DNA of 39,427 nt. Origin: Daldinia sp. FL1419. Taxonomy: Eukaryota; Ascomycota; Sordariomycetes; Xylariales; Hypoxylaceae. Location of the stretch: positions 1-39,427 of the forward strand of contig MU623561.1 of the NCBI GenBank assembly GCA_025201765.1, in the 5' to 3' direction. This document shows positions 24,600-36,765 of this stretch, one piece after another; the first letter of the stretch is position 1, and every line of letters begins with the position of its first letter. The notes below the pieces were generated by a model. The model was not told where the DNA came from, did no database searches, and saw only the letters and a program-made list of their open reading frames with translations. A program made the translations under genes and the position numbers.

Positions 24600-25240
24600 A
24601 TATTTATATTTAATTATTTAATCAGCCCTGTTTTTGTGGACATATGCTTTGAAAACAATTCAAATTCCATAGCTATTCTTTTTTTGTAATAATATCTATA
24701 AACTTTGTAAATCTCTGTAACTTTAATTATAGACCCTATAAATCTCTGTAAGTCTTTATAAATCTCTGTAACTCTCTAATGTAGGTCCTTATATAAGCTC
24801 TATTCGTGTCATACTAAATAACCTATATCGTTGCATCTCTAAGTTTACGTCTATTCCATTTTTGATATCTTGGATTTTCGAATTGCTATAAAATATACCT
24901 CCTGGTATAAATATGATCTAATTGGGCAATTCTTAATTACTTTTCATGTTAGGGTTTCCGATACCAGTTATATAAAGGTTTAAGTGCATCAGGGTTGTTT
25001 TAAAATTTCAAAATCAAATTAACTTTTTTTACTCCTTATTCTCTCAGGCTTTGTCCTGAAGCTGTAATCCTCCTGATTAAGCAGTATTAATCCTAATTAA
25101 AATAATATAAGTAATATCAATAATATATTTTCAATCCTTATAATTGTTAGCCTTAATCGATCTAATAGTAACAATTTTAATAAATATTGATCCTCTTAAG
25201 ATTAAATAATTGCGGTTTTAAGTTATAAGGTGGTTGCCAC
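24600..25240 (+). repeat. A region of E3
   Basis: This is the best preserved copy of the segment also found at 8090-8733 and, reversed, at 6170-6418 plus 9170-9480. It contains four CTCTGTAA/CTCTGTAACT repeats (24705-24780), a CCAGTTATATAAAGG box, and the LTR-proximal GGTGGTTGCCAC. No coding frame is evident. Confidence 0.8.
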
Positions 25241-25634
25241 TGAACAAGAACTTAAATAACTCCTGCAGGATATACCTTATACTTCAATTAACCCATAGCA
25301 AGCTAAAGGTTGTATAAATTAGAAGATATAAGGTATCTATATTTTGAAGAGGGGAATAAACTGATTGGATAGAGGAATAGATATAGGTGACTACTTACCA
25401 ATGGTAGCGCACTCTAAGAAGATATCTTCAAAGAAGAAATTGAAAATATATATTTTTATATAAAAACTCTATAGAAATAATCTCTAAATAATTATATAAA
25501 ATTTAAACTAATTAAGCAGAAAAATAACTCTTAAAGACCTATTTATATCCAAAAAAGTTATAAACCTTAAAAAGGGGGGGTTAACAGGGTCCTTCAGGGT
25601 AATTCCTATTACTTAATCACATTACCCTGGTTCA
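25241..25634 (+). repeat. E3 right LTR
   Basis: 394 bp. It starts TGAACAAGAACTTAAATAAC and ends CACATTACCCTGGTTCA. It keeps more G and C than the left LTR, including a G7 run near 25574. Confidence 0.9.
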
Positions 25635-25638
25635 ATAT

Positions 25639-27230
25639 TATAATAAATTCTTTATTAAGATTATTATAATTTTGAATAATAAATTTTAACTTTTTATAAA
25701 ATATTAATATATTCTTTCTTTTTATTTTATGGATTATTTGTGATTTAAAAATTGTTATTTTTTAATGAATTAATATATTATATATTTTAAATTGTAAAAT
25801 TCCTTTATTAAATAATGTATTAAGCTTCTTTATATTTAATATTTTATATAATTTTTTATAGTAATAATCTTTCCTGTTATATATAATTAAAGAATTAAAA
25901 TTAAATTGTTTCATTTTTTATTATTAAGGTATAGAATATTAATATATAAAGAATTGTTGGTATGTATAAGGTTTTTTTGGGGGATTATTTTATAGTTATT
26001 TAGGTTGAACGTAAGTTTAAGTAATTATATTTAAAGTTCTTTAATGGGTACCAAATTATTTTTAAATTAGGTATAAAATTTGATATAAGAGTTCTAAAAT
26101 GTAGATATTCTTCTAAATACATTGGATATTATAATAACATTTTTATTAATAATTATAATAATTTTATAAAAATTCTTCCATCTACCTTTTTCTTAATAGA
26201 TAAAAATTTTATTATTAATAGGTAAAAATATAAATAATATTTTATAATATTGGGGCCATTATAAATATTAAGTACATCTTAAATAAAATATCATAATTTA
26301 ATCTTTTTGATTTTAATTATAACCTTTTATATTATTTGGGTATAATAAGTTTGGGTAGGTGTAGGTGGTAAATCCATATTAATTTGGGGGTAGGTTTTAA
26401 AAATAAATAATATAAAAATCAATTTATTGAGATTAATTATATTATTAATTACTTTTATAATTATTTATAATTATAATACCTTTAAATCAAAACCTTAAAA
26501 TTTATTTATAATTATTTTATAAATTTAATAAATTAAGTTATAATATTTTTCTATTTTACTAATAAATCAATACATTTTAATTAATATTTAATAATATATA
26601 ATTTTAATAATGCATATTTTATTTTGGAATTCCAAATTATTAAAATTTATTTTTATATTATAAGAAATAATATTTAAAAGGTTAAAATAAATATTAATTT
26701 AATATTTTTTTAACATTTTTCATATTTCTTTAGCCATAATATCTTTCATAAATTATACTACCTAAAAATTAATAATAATATTAATTACATATAAAATTAA
26801 TTATTCTTTTAAATATATAATATTAATAATAATTTTATAATTAAAATTTATATTAAAATCCTTGAAAATAAATTTGAATTTTTATAAAACTTTATTTTTA
26901 ATTTAATAATAATAATAAAATTTATTAATTTTTTTAATATTATTTATATTAATATTATAATTAACCTTATTTAAAAGATTATAAAATTTCTTAATTATAA
27001 AATAATTAAAATAAATATACAGGTATTATAACTCCATCTTTATAAAATAAATAATATTATTTAAATAAAATTATAAATATCTTTATTTTTATTTAATATT
27101 AATTATTATATTCTTTTTATATATTAATTAATTGATAATATTATTAAAATATATTTTTAAATAATTTATATCCTTAATTAAGAAAAAAAATAATATATTT
27201 AATTCCATAATATAAAAATTTATATTATTA
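25639..27230 (-). pseudogene. Copia-like element F, degenerate pol segment
   Basis: Minus-strand sequence downstream of the protease of F, up to the E3 insertion. At about 25960-26290 the frame is protein-like for some 100 codons, with KKVDGRIFIKLL, YPMYLEEYLHFRTL, PNLKIIWYPLKNF and stops at Gln-type positions. It should lie in the region between protease and integrase, but I could not match it to a named domain. The plus strand here keeps G but almost no C. The rest is too AT-rich to read. Confidence 0.4.
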
Positions 27231-27436
27231 AATGGGATATTAATTATAATAATATTTAATAATTTAATAAAGGATTTATTTTTAAACCTAATATTGGCTT
27301 CTTTAATATAGATATAATCTATCTTAAATTTCCAATTAGGATATTCGTTGATAAAAGTAAAATACTATCCTTTATCTGCTATTGAAACATAAGCAATTCC
27401 AGTATCTAACATAATACCTTAGAATATAATTTTCAT
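27231..27436 (-). pseudogene. Aspartic protease of Copia-like element F
   Basis: The frame reads MKIIF, stop, GIMLDTGIAYVSIADKG. This matches the retroelement protease pattern of a hydrophobic F-x-G-I stretch followed by the catalytic Asp-Thr-Gly (27398-27406) and a Ser-rich loop. Both stops are TAA where CAA (Gln) fits, as expected from C-to-T change. In such elements the protease cuts the Gag-Pol polyprotein inside the particle. It lies 77 bp from the Helitron 3' end and is in frame with the zinc knuckle at 37080-37140 if the Helitron is left out. Confidence 0.7.
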
Positions 27437-27513
27437 ATATTAATTTAAAACAAAAATAATATTAATTTTTTTGATTATTAAAGGAATAAAGATTATAATA
27501 TAATAGTAAAATA

Positions 27514-27600
27514 TTAGTTTTTTTTAGATGAGCCGCTTCGCGGCTCATCCCATTTTTATTATTTTACACCTCCGATCGGTCCCGAATGCTTCTGTATAAT
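27514..27600 (-). other. Helitron 3' terminus with GC hairpin and CTAA
   Basis: 27527-27549 forms a perfect 10-bp stem, GATGAGCCGC with GCGGCTCATC, around a 3-base loop. On the minus strand it is followed by nine bases and CTAA (27517-27514), the CTRR end at which rolling-circle transfer stops. The next 50 bases inward keep unusual G+C for the window, including CCGATCGG. Confidence 0.85.
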
Positions 27601-27969
27601 CTTATTTAAACTTTTTCTATTTTTTTATCTATTATATAATAATATTATGTCATTCTTTTATTTTATTAATAAACCATATGATAAAATTACATTATTTTAT
27701 CCTCTTATTAATAAATTGTTATATTATGTAATTATAGGTTTCCATTTTAAACTTAAACTAAAACCACTCTTTTTCAAATACTCCTTTACACCTTTTATAA
27801 CATAATTAAGTTTATTTCAACTATTTTCAATTTTATTTTTTAATATATATTCATTATACAATAAAACTAAACTTATATCTCTATAGATTGCATTCCAATA
27901 AATTTATCTATATTAATATTTTATTTTTAATAATAATTGTAATTAATTTATTTTAGGTAAGATTTTTTA
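27601..27969. other. Helitron 3' subterminal AT-rich stretch
   Basis: No gene or repeat is visible between the terminal hairpin region and the putative cargo promoter. C is kept over G on the plus strand in 27720-27900. Confidence 0.4.
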
Positions 27970-28076
27970 AAAGTTTACAGGAGCCGTGAACCTCATGTTA
28001 TACGTCATGTGATTGGGTAAAATCCTACAACTATCACTAAATTTAAATTTTTTTAAATTTTGATTAGTGTTTTACA
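27970..28076 (+). promoter_or_regulatory. Possible promoter of the Helitron cargo gene
   Basis: A less-AT island (GGAGCCGTGAACCTCATG, then TACGTCATGTGATTGGG) lies 50-105 bp before the first ATG of the plus-strand remnant. It has a CRE-like ACGTCA core and an inverted CCAAT box (ATTGG). Function is inferred from position and motif only. Confidence 0.35.
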
Positions 28077-29260
28077 ATGGTTTTTAGTATTTGTTCCAAT
28101 CCAACCTCAGCACATAAAACCACTACCAATAAAATAAGTATTTTAAAGGCACCTATAACATCTCCCAATCAAACCAAAAAACATACCCAACTTATTATAG
28201 AAAAAAATGAAAATAAGGATATTCAACTCTTAAAAAATCCTCAATCAACAACTAACAATCTCAATTAAGATCTTATATCTACTCTTACCCAAAACCCTCG
28301 CAATAAACCATATTTCCCCCCTTCATATAATTCAATCTTTAAAATAAATAATCTACCCAAAAAAATATTCCTTAACCTCAAAACCAACACCAATTATATA
28401 CTTTATATAATTTGGTGTTTCAAACAGATTCAAAAAATGTATATTAATAATATCATTACTAATATAATGGATAACCCTAACATATATTCTATTATTTTCA
28501 TTTTTAATTATATTATTTCAAATACTAACAAAATTTATAGTTTATTATTAAATGGTGTTTATTTTTTTGATTTTTTTATAAAAACTAAAAATATTATCTC
28601 TATGATTTACAATTAAATATTATTTTTGTTAATAATTATGAAGGTAATTTTATCCTTTTTTATGCCTTTATCTATATTAATTGTAAATGTTCATTATATT
28701 TAGCTATCTATGAATCCATAGTTGAAATCATTTTTCTATCAAATATAGCATATTTGTACTGCATAAAGAATAATAGTATCTTTTATTATTATATTATTAT
28801 CCTTAATTGTCTTAATAGGGCCTATACCTCCTACCATTATAATAATGGTGGTAGTAAATGTTTATATTAATCTAATATATGTTTTTATTATTAATCTTTA
28901 TTGATCATTACCAAAAAATAAACTAATATATTACAACCTTATTTAAATACAATAGAATAGGGGGTGTCTCCACCACTACGTCAATGGGTAGACCAATATC
29001 ATCCCAATTTGAATTGATTAGTAATAATAATACCTTATCATTATTTTATAAATTTAAAACCATTTAGTAAGAAATTAAAAGGTTGGATAATATAGTTGAT
29101 TGGATTAGGTAAGATATAAAGGCAGGTATTATATGCCTTTATTAACTTTAAGAAATTATTAATAATTTGTTTTTTTAGGGTAATAATGATATCCAAAATT
29201 TTTGGTAGGTTTTTTTTTATAAGATTAATTAGCAAATATCATGAATATTAAATGGTATTA
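28077..29260 (+). pseudogene. Helitron cargo gene remnant, product unknown
   Basis: From the ATG at 28077 a frame runs 63 codons to a TAA of Gln type, then on to 28614 with no other stop. Its start is Ser/Thr/Asn/Lys-rich. Protein-like reading then shifts frame near 28600: LNIIFVNNYEGNFILFY, followed by a Cys-containing stretch (YINCKCSLYLAIYESI, then YNNGGSKCLY). The same frame resumes with ILQPYLNTIE, SPPLRQWVDQYHPNLN and a Lys-rich end near 29260. The shift may be an indel or an intron. I do not recognise the family. It converges on the Rep-helicase gene within the Helitron, so it looks like captured or accessory cargo. RIP stops rule out function. Confidence 0.5.
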
Positions 29261-29472
29261 TAGGTTTAATAGTGAATAAAAAGGGGTAAAAATGGGTTAT
29301 ATTATTTTTTTAATTTTTTTGATATTATAGTTTCTTTTAACTATACCCATATAATTATATCAATTATTATTAATTCAAATAATTCATTTCTTTCCAATAA
29401 TTTATTACTCTTCCCATACACTAAATAATTGTTATTTATTTGAACATGCACTATTTATTTTGAATACTAATG

Positions 29473-32400
29473 TTATATGACTTTTACCAACTTTTAAAAT
29501 ATCTTAAAATATACCATATTTAAAAAGCTTAAATTTGATTTAGGTGGTTTTAATATTCTTAACCCTTAAATACTCTTAACCCTGGACATCACCACGTAAA
29601 ATTGGCCATGAGCAAAAGGTAGGAATTATAAATCAACATTAATAATATTAAAAGATTAACCTTACAATTTATTTATAATTATAATAAAATAGATTAAGAT
29701 TGGGAATTATTATTAAGATTATGGAAATGGTTGATTACTATTATCTTGGATTAATTTTATTTTAAGAATTATGTGAACCCTTTTATCAAACTCTCCCCCA
29801 ATTACTTGTACTTTAATATTATACTTTTTGAGCCAAATAACCACCAATCAAATGCCATTATAGAGATTTTTATTAGGATTTAAATTATGTAATAATATGA
29901 TTAAAATGCCAACCTTTAGTTATAATTTGACTAAAGGCATTCCCACTAGCCATAAGAACTATATTACCTTTATTAGTGATTAATGGAGATTTTCACTACC
30001 TATTACAATACAATTATTAATAAATTAATACATTTTAAATCTTCTAAAAACCTTTCAAAATAAGTCATCATTAATTATATCAACCAAAACATTATATATA
30101 AATAGAATACATCAGGTAGAAAAAATTGTGAAAACTTAATTAGCTATATTTAATAATACTTGAGGATATACATAATCATACAGTTACTAACTACTCTCAA
30201 ACATCTTCACTAAATCAAATAATGGAATCATTTTATCCTGCTTAGGATTATGAGAGATTTCACAAAATCATTTAATAAATTTAATATTATCCATATCCAT
30301 TTACACAACCCTTATATTTACAATAAAAGTTAATTATTAAAACTAAATTTATATAAACGAATTTTGTAAATAGGTATTGATGATTTGTAGGCGCGACCCT
30401 TTCCGAACCACAAGTAAAATTTACGCAAAATCCCCTCCAAAAAAAGTAGGAATACCATCGAATAGCAAATTATCTTCCCATATATTATATAACATCTTAT
30501 AAATAATTTTAAAAGTGTATTTATGTTGTATGGTTATTTTATCTTAAATAATTAATAATATCTACCAGAAAAACTTGGCAGTTATTGATTCCTATTAAAT
30601 GGAATAAATTAAATTAGTATTGAATTTAATTGGAATATTAAATTATAAATGAGTTATCCTCCCTCCAAATAGTAAAAGAATTGCTATTCTTAATAAAACT
30701 ATGTATAAAATTATTTTACCTTTTGAATAATAGTGGTGGCAAAATGTTGAATATAAAAAGATTTTTTTAGTTTTAATAGTGTTTTAAAGGTAAAAATGTG
30801 TATTGTAAAAATTATCCTATATTGTTTTTGTAATCGTTTCAAATATAAGGTATTAATGTTTATTAAATTTAAGTAATGTTTGATTTTATAAAATTACTTC
30901 TTATTTTCTATTATAACTTAACTTATTATTTAGAAGTTAATTTCTTTTTTTTTTTTCTCAATTATAGATAAAATTAAGGAAACCAATCTTCAACCAATCT
31001 CAGTTCTTTATAATGACCTGCTTAATTAAATAAAATCTATAATTAAAATGAATTATTTTAATAAAGATTAATAAATTAAGATAACCCATTACCATTTTTA
31101 ATAAATTATTATAAAATTATTTTTTATATTTAATTTATATATTCAAAGGTAACTAATAGTCACCATCATTAATAATGTAAATAAACATAATCCTTAACTA
31201 TCTACTGGAAATAAACACATTTATTTTTTCAAAAAAATATTCTTAATATTCTTCATCTTCCAATAGGCCTTATGCTTTATAAACTTATTGGAAAATATCA
31301 TATCAAATGCCCTTATAGATAAGCAAATTTAATTAATTAGTAGTTTTTAGGATTATTATAAGTAGTATTTATAGGTAAAATCTCTTTCCAACTTTTAGGT
31401 GGATAAAATAAATATAATTAATCTTTCCCCTTACCTTATGCGTATATTTAACCCATTTCTCTCCAAGAAACCACCAAAAACTATTAGAAAAATCTTAATA
31501 TAAGATATATTACCCATCTTAATTATTTTTATTATAGTTAAACCACATAATCAACATCAAATAACTCTATTTAACCATTTGTACCAACAATTCTGCATTT
31601 TTATTCATATTATAGGTTAATTTGTCTTTATTAGGGAGGTGAATGGTTAGAGGTTGAACACCAGGTTTAATACTGTAAATAAGATATTTAAATATTTGAT
31701 TTATGGTTTTAAAAGGTCTAATAAATTGATTATATAAATATTTACTAATCTTATTACAATTTTAAACCTATTAATTAAGATTGGTCTATGTCTTTTCCAT
31801 TTGTAAACATGTGGTAATTTTATTATTATTTTTATAGATATATTTATAAATATATTTAATAACTTTAACCAAAACATATATTTCCATGTTAATATAGGCC
31901 TGGTACTTTTGGTTTAGGTAGGGGTTGTACGGGATTACCTAATTATTATCAAGCACTTACAGCTCCAAACTATTATTGGGGATTTTAACCACAGGCCTTT
32001 GCTTATAAATTGGATAGTTATTGGGGTTTATTGTTGTTTTGGTATAGAACAGCTTTGGAAAGTCTTTAGAGTAGGTGTTTTTAATTATATATGGAGAATT
32101 TAATTTACTTTACCTACAAGATCTATATATCATATTTAAAAATATTACCTTTTGTAAGATGCCATCTGGGTCGATATTTGGCTTGGGTATTTTCGTACAA
32201 ATTATTTTATTGATATATACTAATTATAGATAAAGGTTATAATCAACGTCCACCAAAAAAACTAAATAATATATATATAATAAATCTCATTTCTAATATT
32301 TAATAGTTTATATTAACTTTATATATATTTTAAAGTATGATTGTAATTTTATATCCTTTAAAAGTGTTGTACGTTTTTAATTGAAGATTTTTATGTTAAT

Positions 32401-35121
32401 ATTGGGCCAATCGCTTACAATCTATTTTGGAAGAAGTTTATTTTTAATTTCTGGTTAATTTGGGTTTGTTATAAAGGTGACAAATAATGTTAGGTAATTA
32501 AATTTATAAATAATAATCATTAAATCTTAATAACAACAAGATATAAATCTTTTTAAGTCTATGAATGTTGTCAGTAAATAAATGATATGCCCAATCAATA
32601 ACACATCAATATCTTCAACTAATATCACATCATCAAAGCCACTCCTAAAAGCCTTACAGAAATCACTTTACTTATGTTATAATTAATTAAAAAAATTCTA
32701 CTCCATTATAACCTAAGTATTAATTAAATATTGTTAAAAGAGTTATCTGAAAGCAAAAGACATTAATTCCCACCAATAACAACTATAAAAATAAAACTGA
32801 AAATATTACCATAATATTAAATTTATTTTTTTACAGCTACATCCATTGATGAACATTATCAAATCCCACCCAATCCCTCCGTACAACTATATTAAAAGAT
32901 AGGAAAAGGGTATATAAAATAGGTAAACAATTAGGACTCTTATATAAGAATATATAAAAAAACCCAAAACATCTTGTTTGGTTAAAATAATTTCTTTTCA
33001 CCATTATTTTATATTAGATATGTCCAAAATAATTCTAATAACATCATCCATCATCGAAAAATTCTCTCATCTCCAATTAGTATTTTCTTTAACAATAAAA
33101 TCCAAATTTAGTTTTAAAATTGTTTTAATTTGAGTTTGGTTGATTTTATTTTCTTTTAATTGGTGTATGGTGTCCTGCAATTGTTCCCAAATGGTGATGT
33201 ATTTTTCTATGTAGGGATTTTTCTTATAGATCTCTTCAAATAACTATACCAAAATATCCGCGTTTAAATTGTTATCATTCGTTACCATTTGATATTGAGA
33301 AGTTATTTGTGGGTTGTAAAAATACAATTAGGTGTATTGTGGTTTTTTATTTAATACCATATTTATTGGATTAGTTTGGTGATATAAAGCTCCTTATATT
33401 TAAAAACAGCTTGATCTTGTACTGCTACTGGAATGGTTGATAGGTTTATAATATATAAAGGTAAAAGTGAATGTTAAGTTGTAACATTAAATATTCTTTC
33501 TAAACGATTTAGCCTTGGGATTAATCCTGATAAATAACAATTATAAAAACTTGGGTAATTTGTGAATTTCTGTCAGGTTAATATCTCTATTCTTGTAGCA
33601 TGAATTATAGATTCCAATCTCCCTTATTTTATCCCCCAATCGCTTATTTAACCAATGTAGTGTATTATATACATCATACTATTCATCCATAACCCCACCA
33701 TTATGGATTTTAATTATTAAGGGATTATTTTTTGATAATTAAGATAAATATTATATGGGAGGTTTTGATTTTTATTAATTATGGTTTTTATATGGGTGAT
33801 CAGTTATAAATATTGCTAGCCTTTTAGGAGGGTAACTTCATCTAACAAAAGGTCTCAACTACTATTATTCAAGAGTTTTATGTGGTTGAACAAGTATAGA
33901 AGGTTTGGGACGATTTTTTAATATTATTAGCCTTTTAAGAGGATGATTTTGTCTAACAGGAGCTAACGTTTTAGTTTGAGTTCTTTTTGGAGCGTTTGCT
34001 ACATTTGGATCAAGTTCTCCTAACAGTTGACGCCATTTTAGAACATAACATAATTAATATGTCTTATAGAAAAGATTAATATTAGGATTTATATGTAATT
34101 TAAAAGGATTTCAAACCCTTTTACATTTGATATATATTCTTACAGAAATGGGAGTGTTTATTAGGAAATAATAGTTTTTAAAAAAGGGAGTTAATAATAG
34201 AGCTTTTCTTAGAAAATAGTTTTAATATTTATAAACTAATATCCATATATTTATATATTTATATATTTATTATAAAAAATAAAAGAGATATTAATAATTT
34301 ATTTATCTTTATTTTTCTTCTCCTACCATGCTTGTTTTAGAAGAGTTAGGAGTAAAGATTACTTCCAATTCACCACTATCAAAATCATTCATGAGGTTAT
34401 ATTAAACAAGAAGTTTAATTCTTTACTTATCTTCATTAATTTTTTGCTTTTTGGAATAAGGTATTGGCGGTTGAGGCTTTTATTTAATAATAGGGTTGGG
34501 AGAGGATAGACCAATATTAGAACCTTCTATAAAACCTTTATTGTTATTATTTGTTAAATTATTCTTAGAGTAATTTTGTTTAGTTTTAAATGGAGTGGAT
34601 GGTTTATAATTAATGTCAATTTAATTTATAAATTTACATTTTTAATGATTAAAGATATTTTATAATTTAATTATTGATTTTTGGGGGGGGGTGGTATTAT
34701 TTAGTAAAGAGAGTATAGTTATAATCTTATTCTTTTTAAATTTATAATATTAGAAAGAGTTATAAATCAATAATAATAAACTAAAACTTATATAAAAGAC
34801 CGGGTAATTTTAATTGCCATTATTTATGCTTTGAAAGATTTGTCTAATTGGTGCTATTATTTGAGAAAGTGTATTTGGAAAAGGTTTATATAATTCAGGG
34901 ATTGTATTATGTAAGTATAATTTGAAGGCTTTGGAGGTAATAAGGTCTTAAATGGAATAATATTTACATTATAAATCTCCTTTTCCAGACATAGGATTTT
35001 TGCAATCAAAGCAAATAAGATCATCTATTAAAACCTTAAAGAATTTGTAAGATTTTATTTGTGTACAGACCCAACATTTCCTATCAGGTTCTGATAGGAA
35101 GTTCACGCAAGATGGAATCAT
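29473..35121 (-). pseudogene. Helitron Rep-helicase (RepHel) pseudogene
   Basis: It would have nicked and re-joined single strands and unwound DNA for rolling-circle transposition. In order: N-terminal Cys pairs (35065-35076, 35002-35013); a Rep-associated region (NPYIEKY, about 33200); TFITNPN before PEIKNKLL (32430-32488); the HUH site, now Tyr-Ile-Tyr (32269-32277); a HGPC-like and SKDFPK stretch (about 32070-32180); VIPYNPYL; the Tyr motif KYIYKYIYK (31831-31857); TIHLPN; RFYLxILL; then Pif1-type helicase with a blurred Walker A, GGRxxH, FGGDFA (30424-30441) and HGQFYVVMSRV (29579-29612). All checked motifs share one frame across about 1,883 codons with only in-frame stops. An AT-only spacer at about 34240-34308 could be an intron. 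Confidence 0.85.
34309..35121 (-). other. N-terminal Cys-pair part of RepHel, or separate small gene
   Basis: A 270-codon frame starts with MIPSCVNFLSEPDRKCWVC and has a second Cys pair, CFDC, about 17 residues later. This suggests a CxxC...CxxC zinc ribbon. About a dozen stops interrupt it, and it ends SSKTSMVGEEK before TAA at 34309. It is in the same frame as the downstream Rep part, so the TAA may itself be a mutated Gln codon. The alternative is a separate gene upstream of Rep. I could not decide. Confidence 0.55.
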
Positions 35122-35469
35122 ATTTCTAAAACCATAGGTACATTAAAGGAACATTTTAAAAACATAAATAAAAGTAATACACCAAAAACATAAAGGCTAA
35201 TTTTAATATTAAGGGTTTAAAATTTTTTAATTAATATTAATTAAATTTTTAAAATAATTATTAACCTTAAGGATATAGTAAAAGAAATAAATAATAAACA
35301 TTTTATATTAAGTTGTAAAATTGTATTATTTTTTATAATAATAATTTTTTTTAATAATATAATTATAAAAGGTATTTAATAATTCTTATAGTTATTTTAT
35401 TTATATTAATTGAGAATGGAAATAAGTTTATTATCCTTACCTATTCTTAATTACAGATTATTAAAATCT
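35122..35469. other. Helitron leader, AT-rich
   Basis: Between the first ATG of the RepHel frame and the tandem array. No gene, motif or repeat is visible. Confidence 0.4.
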
Positions 35470-35619
35470 TTAATTTTGAAAATGTGGTTTTAAGTTTCTA
35501 TTAGCGATTGATGTTAATCTTTAGGGATATAAAGGAGAAGGTATCAATTATGAACTTATATGATTAATTTCTAGTGTATTTTATTAGATATTTTGTACCA
35601 TAAATTAAGACCAATAGTA

Positions 35620-36480
35620 AAAGTTAAATTCAAAATTGAAGCAAAAGTTGGTAAGGATTAATAAGTATTGTAAGTTTATGTTATAAGTAGGTTTATAGGT
35701 AATTTTTAGGGGTTTATAGGATTGTTTATTAATATGTTGTCTTGCGATATCCTGTATTATAATATAAGGTAAATAGATTAAACAAAATTGGTAAGAATTA
35801 ATAAAGATTATAAATTTATGTTGTAAGTAGGGTTATAAGTAATATTTAAAGGTTTATAAAATTATCCATTAATATGCTATTTCACAATTTTTTATATTAT
35901 AATATAAGGTAAATAGGTTAAATGGAGTTGGTAAAAATTAATAAAGATTATAAGTCTGTGTTGTAAGTAAGGTTATAAATAATGTTCAGGGGTTTACAGG
36001 ATTGTTCATTAATATATTATCTCGCAATTTCCTATACTATAATATAAGGTAAATAGGTAATAGGGATTAATTTTAGTTGATGTTAAAATTGAATAAAATT
36101 AATAAAAATTAATAAATATTATAAGTTTGTATTATAAATAGGATCATAAACAACATTCAAGGGTTTACAAAATTATTCATTAATATACTATCTTGTAATT
36201 TCTTATACCATAATATAAAGTAAATAGGTAATAGGGATTAATCCTAATTGATTTTAAGGTTGAGCAGAATTAGTAAGAATTAATAAAGATTATAAATCTA
36301 TATTATAAGTAGGATCATAAATAACATTCAAAGGTTTACAGAATTATCCACTAACATACTGTTTCGCAATTTCCTATATTATAATATAAAGTAAATAAAT
36401 AATAGGGATTAATCCTAATTAATATTAAAGTTAAATAGAGTTGGTGAATATTTAATATTGTAAATGGTTGGGTAACCTTA
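35620..36480. repeat. Tandem array in the Helitron 5' region
   Basis: Five full units and one partial unit, starting near 35640, 35785, 35927, 36085, 36260 and 36430. Each carries GTTGGTAARAATTAATAAAGATTATAA-type sequence, TTATAAGTAGG, a GGGTTTAYARGATT block and CTATAATATAARGTAAATAG. Units of about 140 bp (first three) lack a 30-bp piece (TAATAGGGATTAATCCTAATT) present in the later units of 160-175 bp. C and G survive unevenly between units. It lies between the Helitron 5' end and RepHel. Confidence 0.85.
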
Positions 36481-36765
36481 TAAAAGTGTGGAAACTCTTG
36501 TAACTCCCTATATTATAAAAATTAGTAATTAATAGTATGTATTAATTCTAATTAAATAATTTTAAGGGGGATTTTATTAATATAAACTCCTATTTAATTG
36601 AAAAAACTATATGCCATAAAAAGCCACAGGTGTGTGCATGGGGTATAAAAAAAATCCTAAACTATTTTAATTCATTATATCAATTTAAAATTTACTTAAA
36701 AATATTAATAATTAATATTATTTGAAAATTAATTAAATTTATAATCTTTTAAGATATTTTATATG

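Larger units (their letters stand above)
19844..25634 (+). mobile_element. Complete LTR element E3 (5.8 kb)
   Basis: Two direct LTRs of 394 bp each (19844-20237 and 25241-25634) frame a 5.0-kb interior. Termini are TGAAC...GTTCA, with the RIP forms TAAAC at the left start and ATTCA at the left LTR end. ATAT stands on both sides (19840-19843 and 25635-25638). The length fits an LTR retrotransposon. The interior is heavily RIP-mutated; I found no readable reverse transcriptase or integrase. Coding ghosts appear on the minus strand at 21.0-22.0 kb, and combined E1/E3 data suggest a plus-strand frame near 24.1 kb, so orientation is unresolved. It lies inside the remains of F. Confidence 0.88.

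Noticed and set aside
29041..29235. 64-codon minus-strand open frame
   Set aside because: It is the opposite strand of the better supported plus-strand cargo remnant, which has protein-like runs in this interval.
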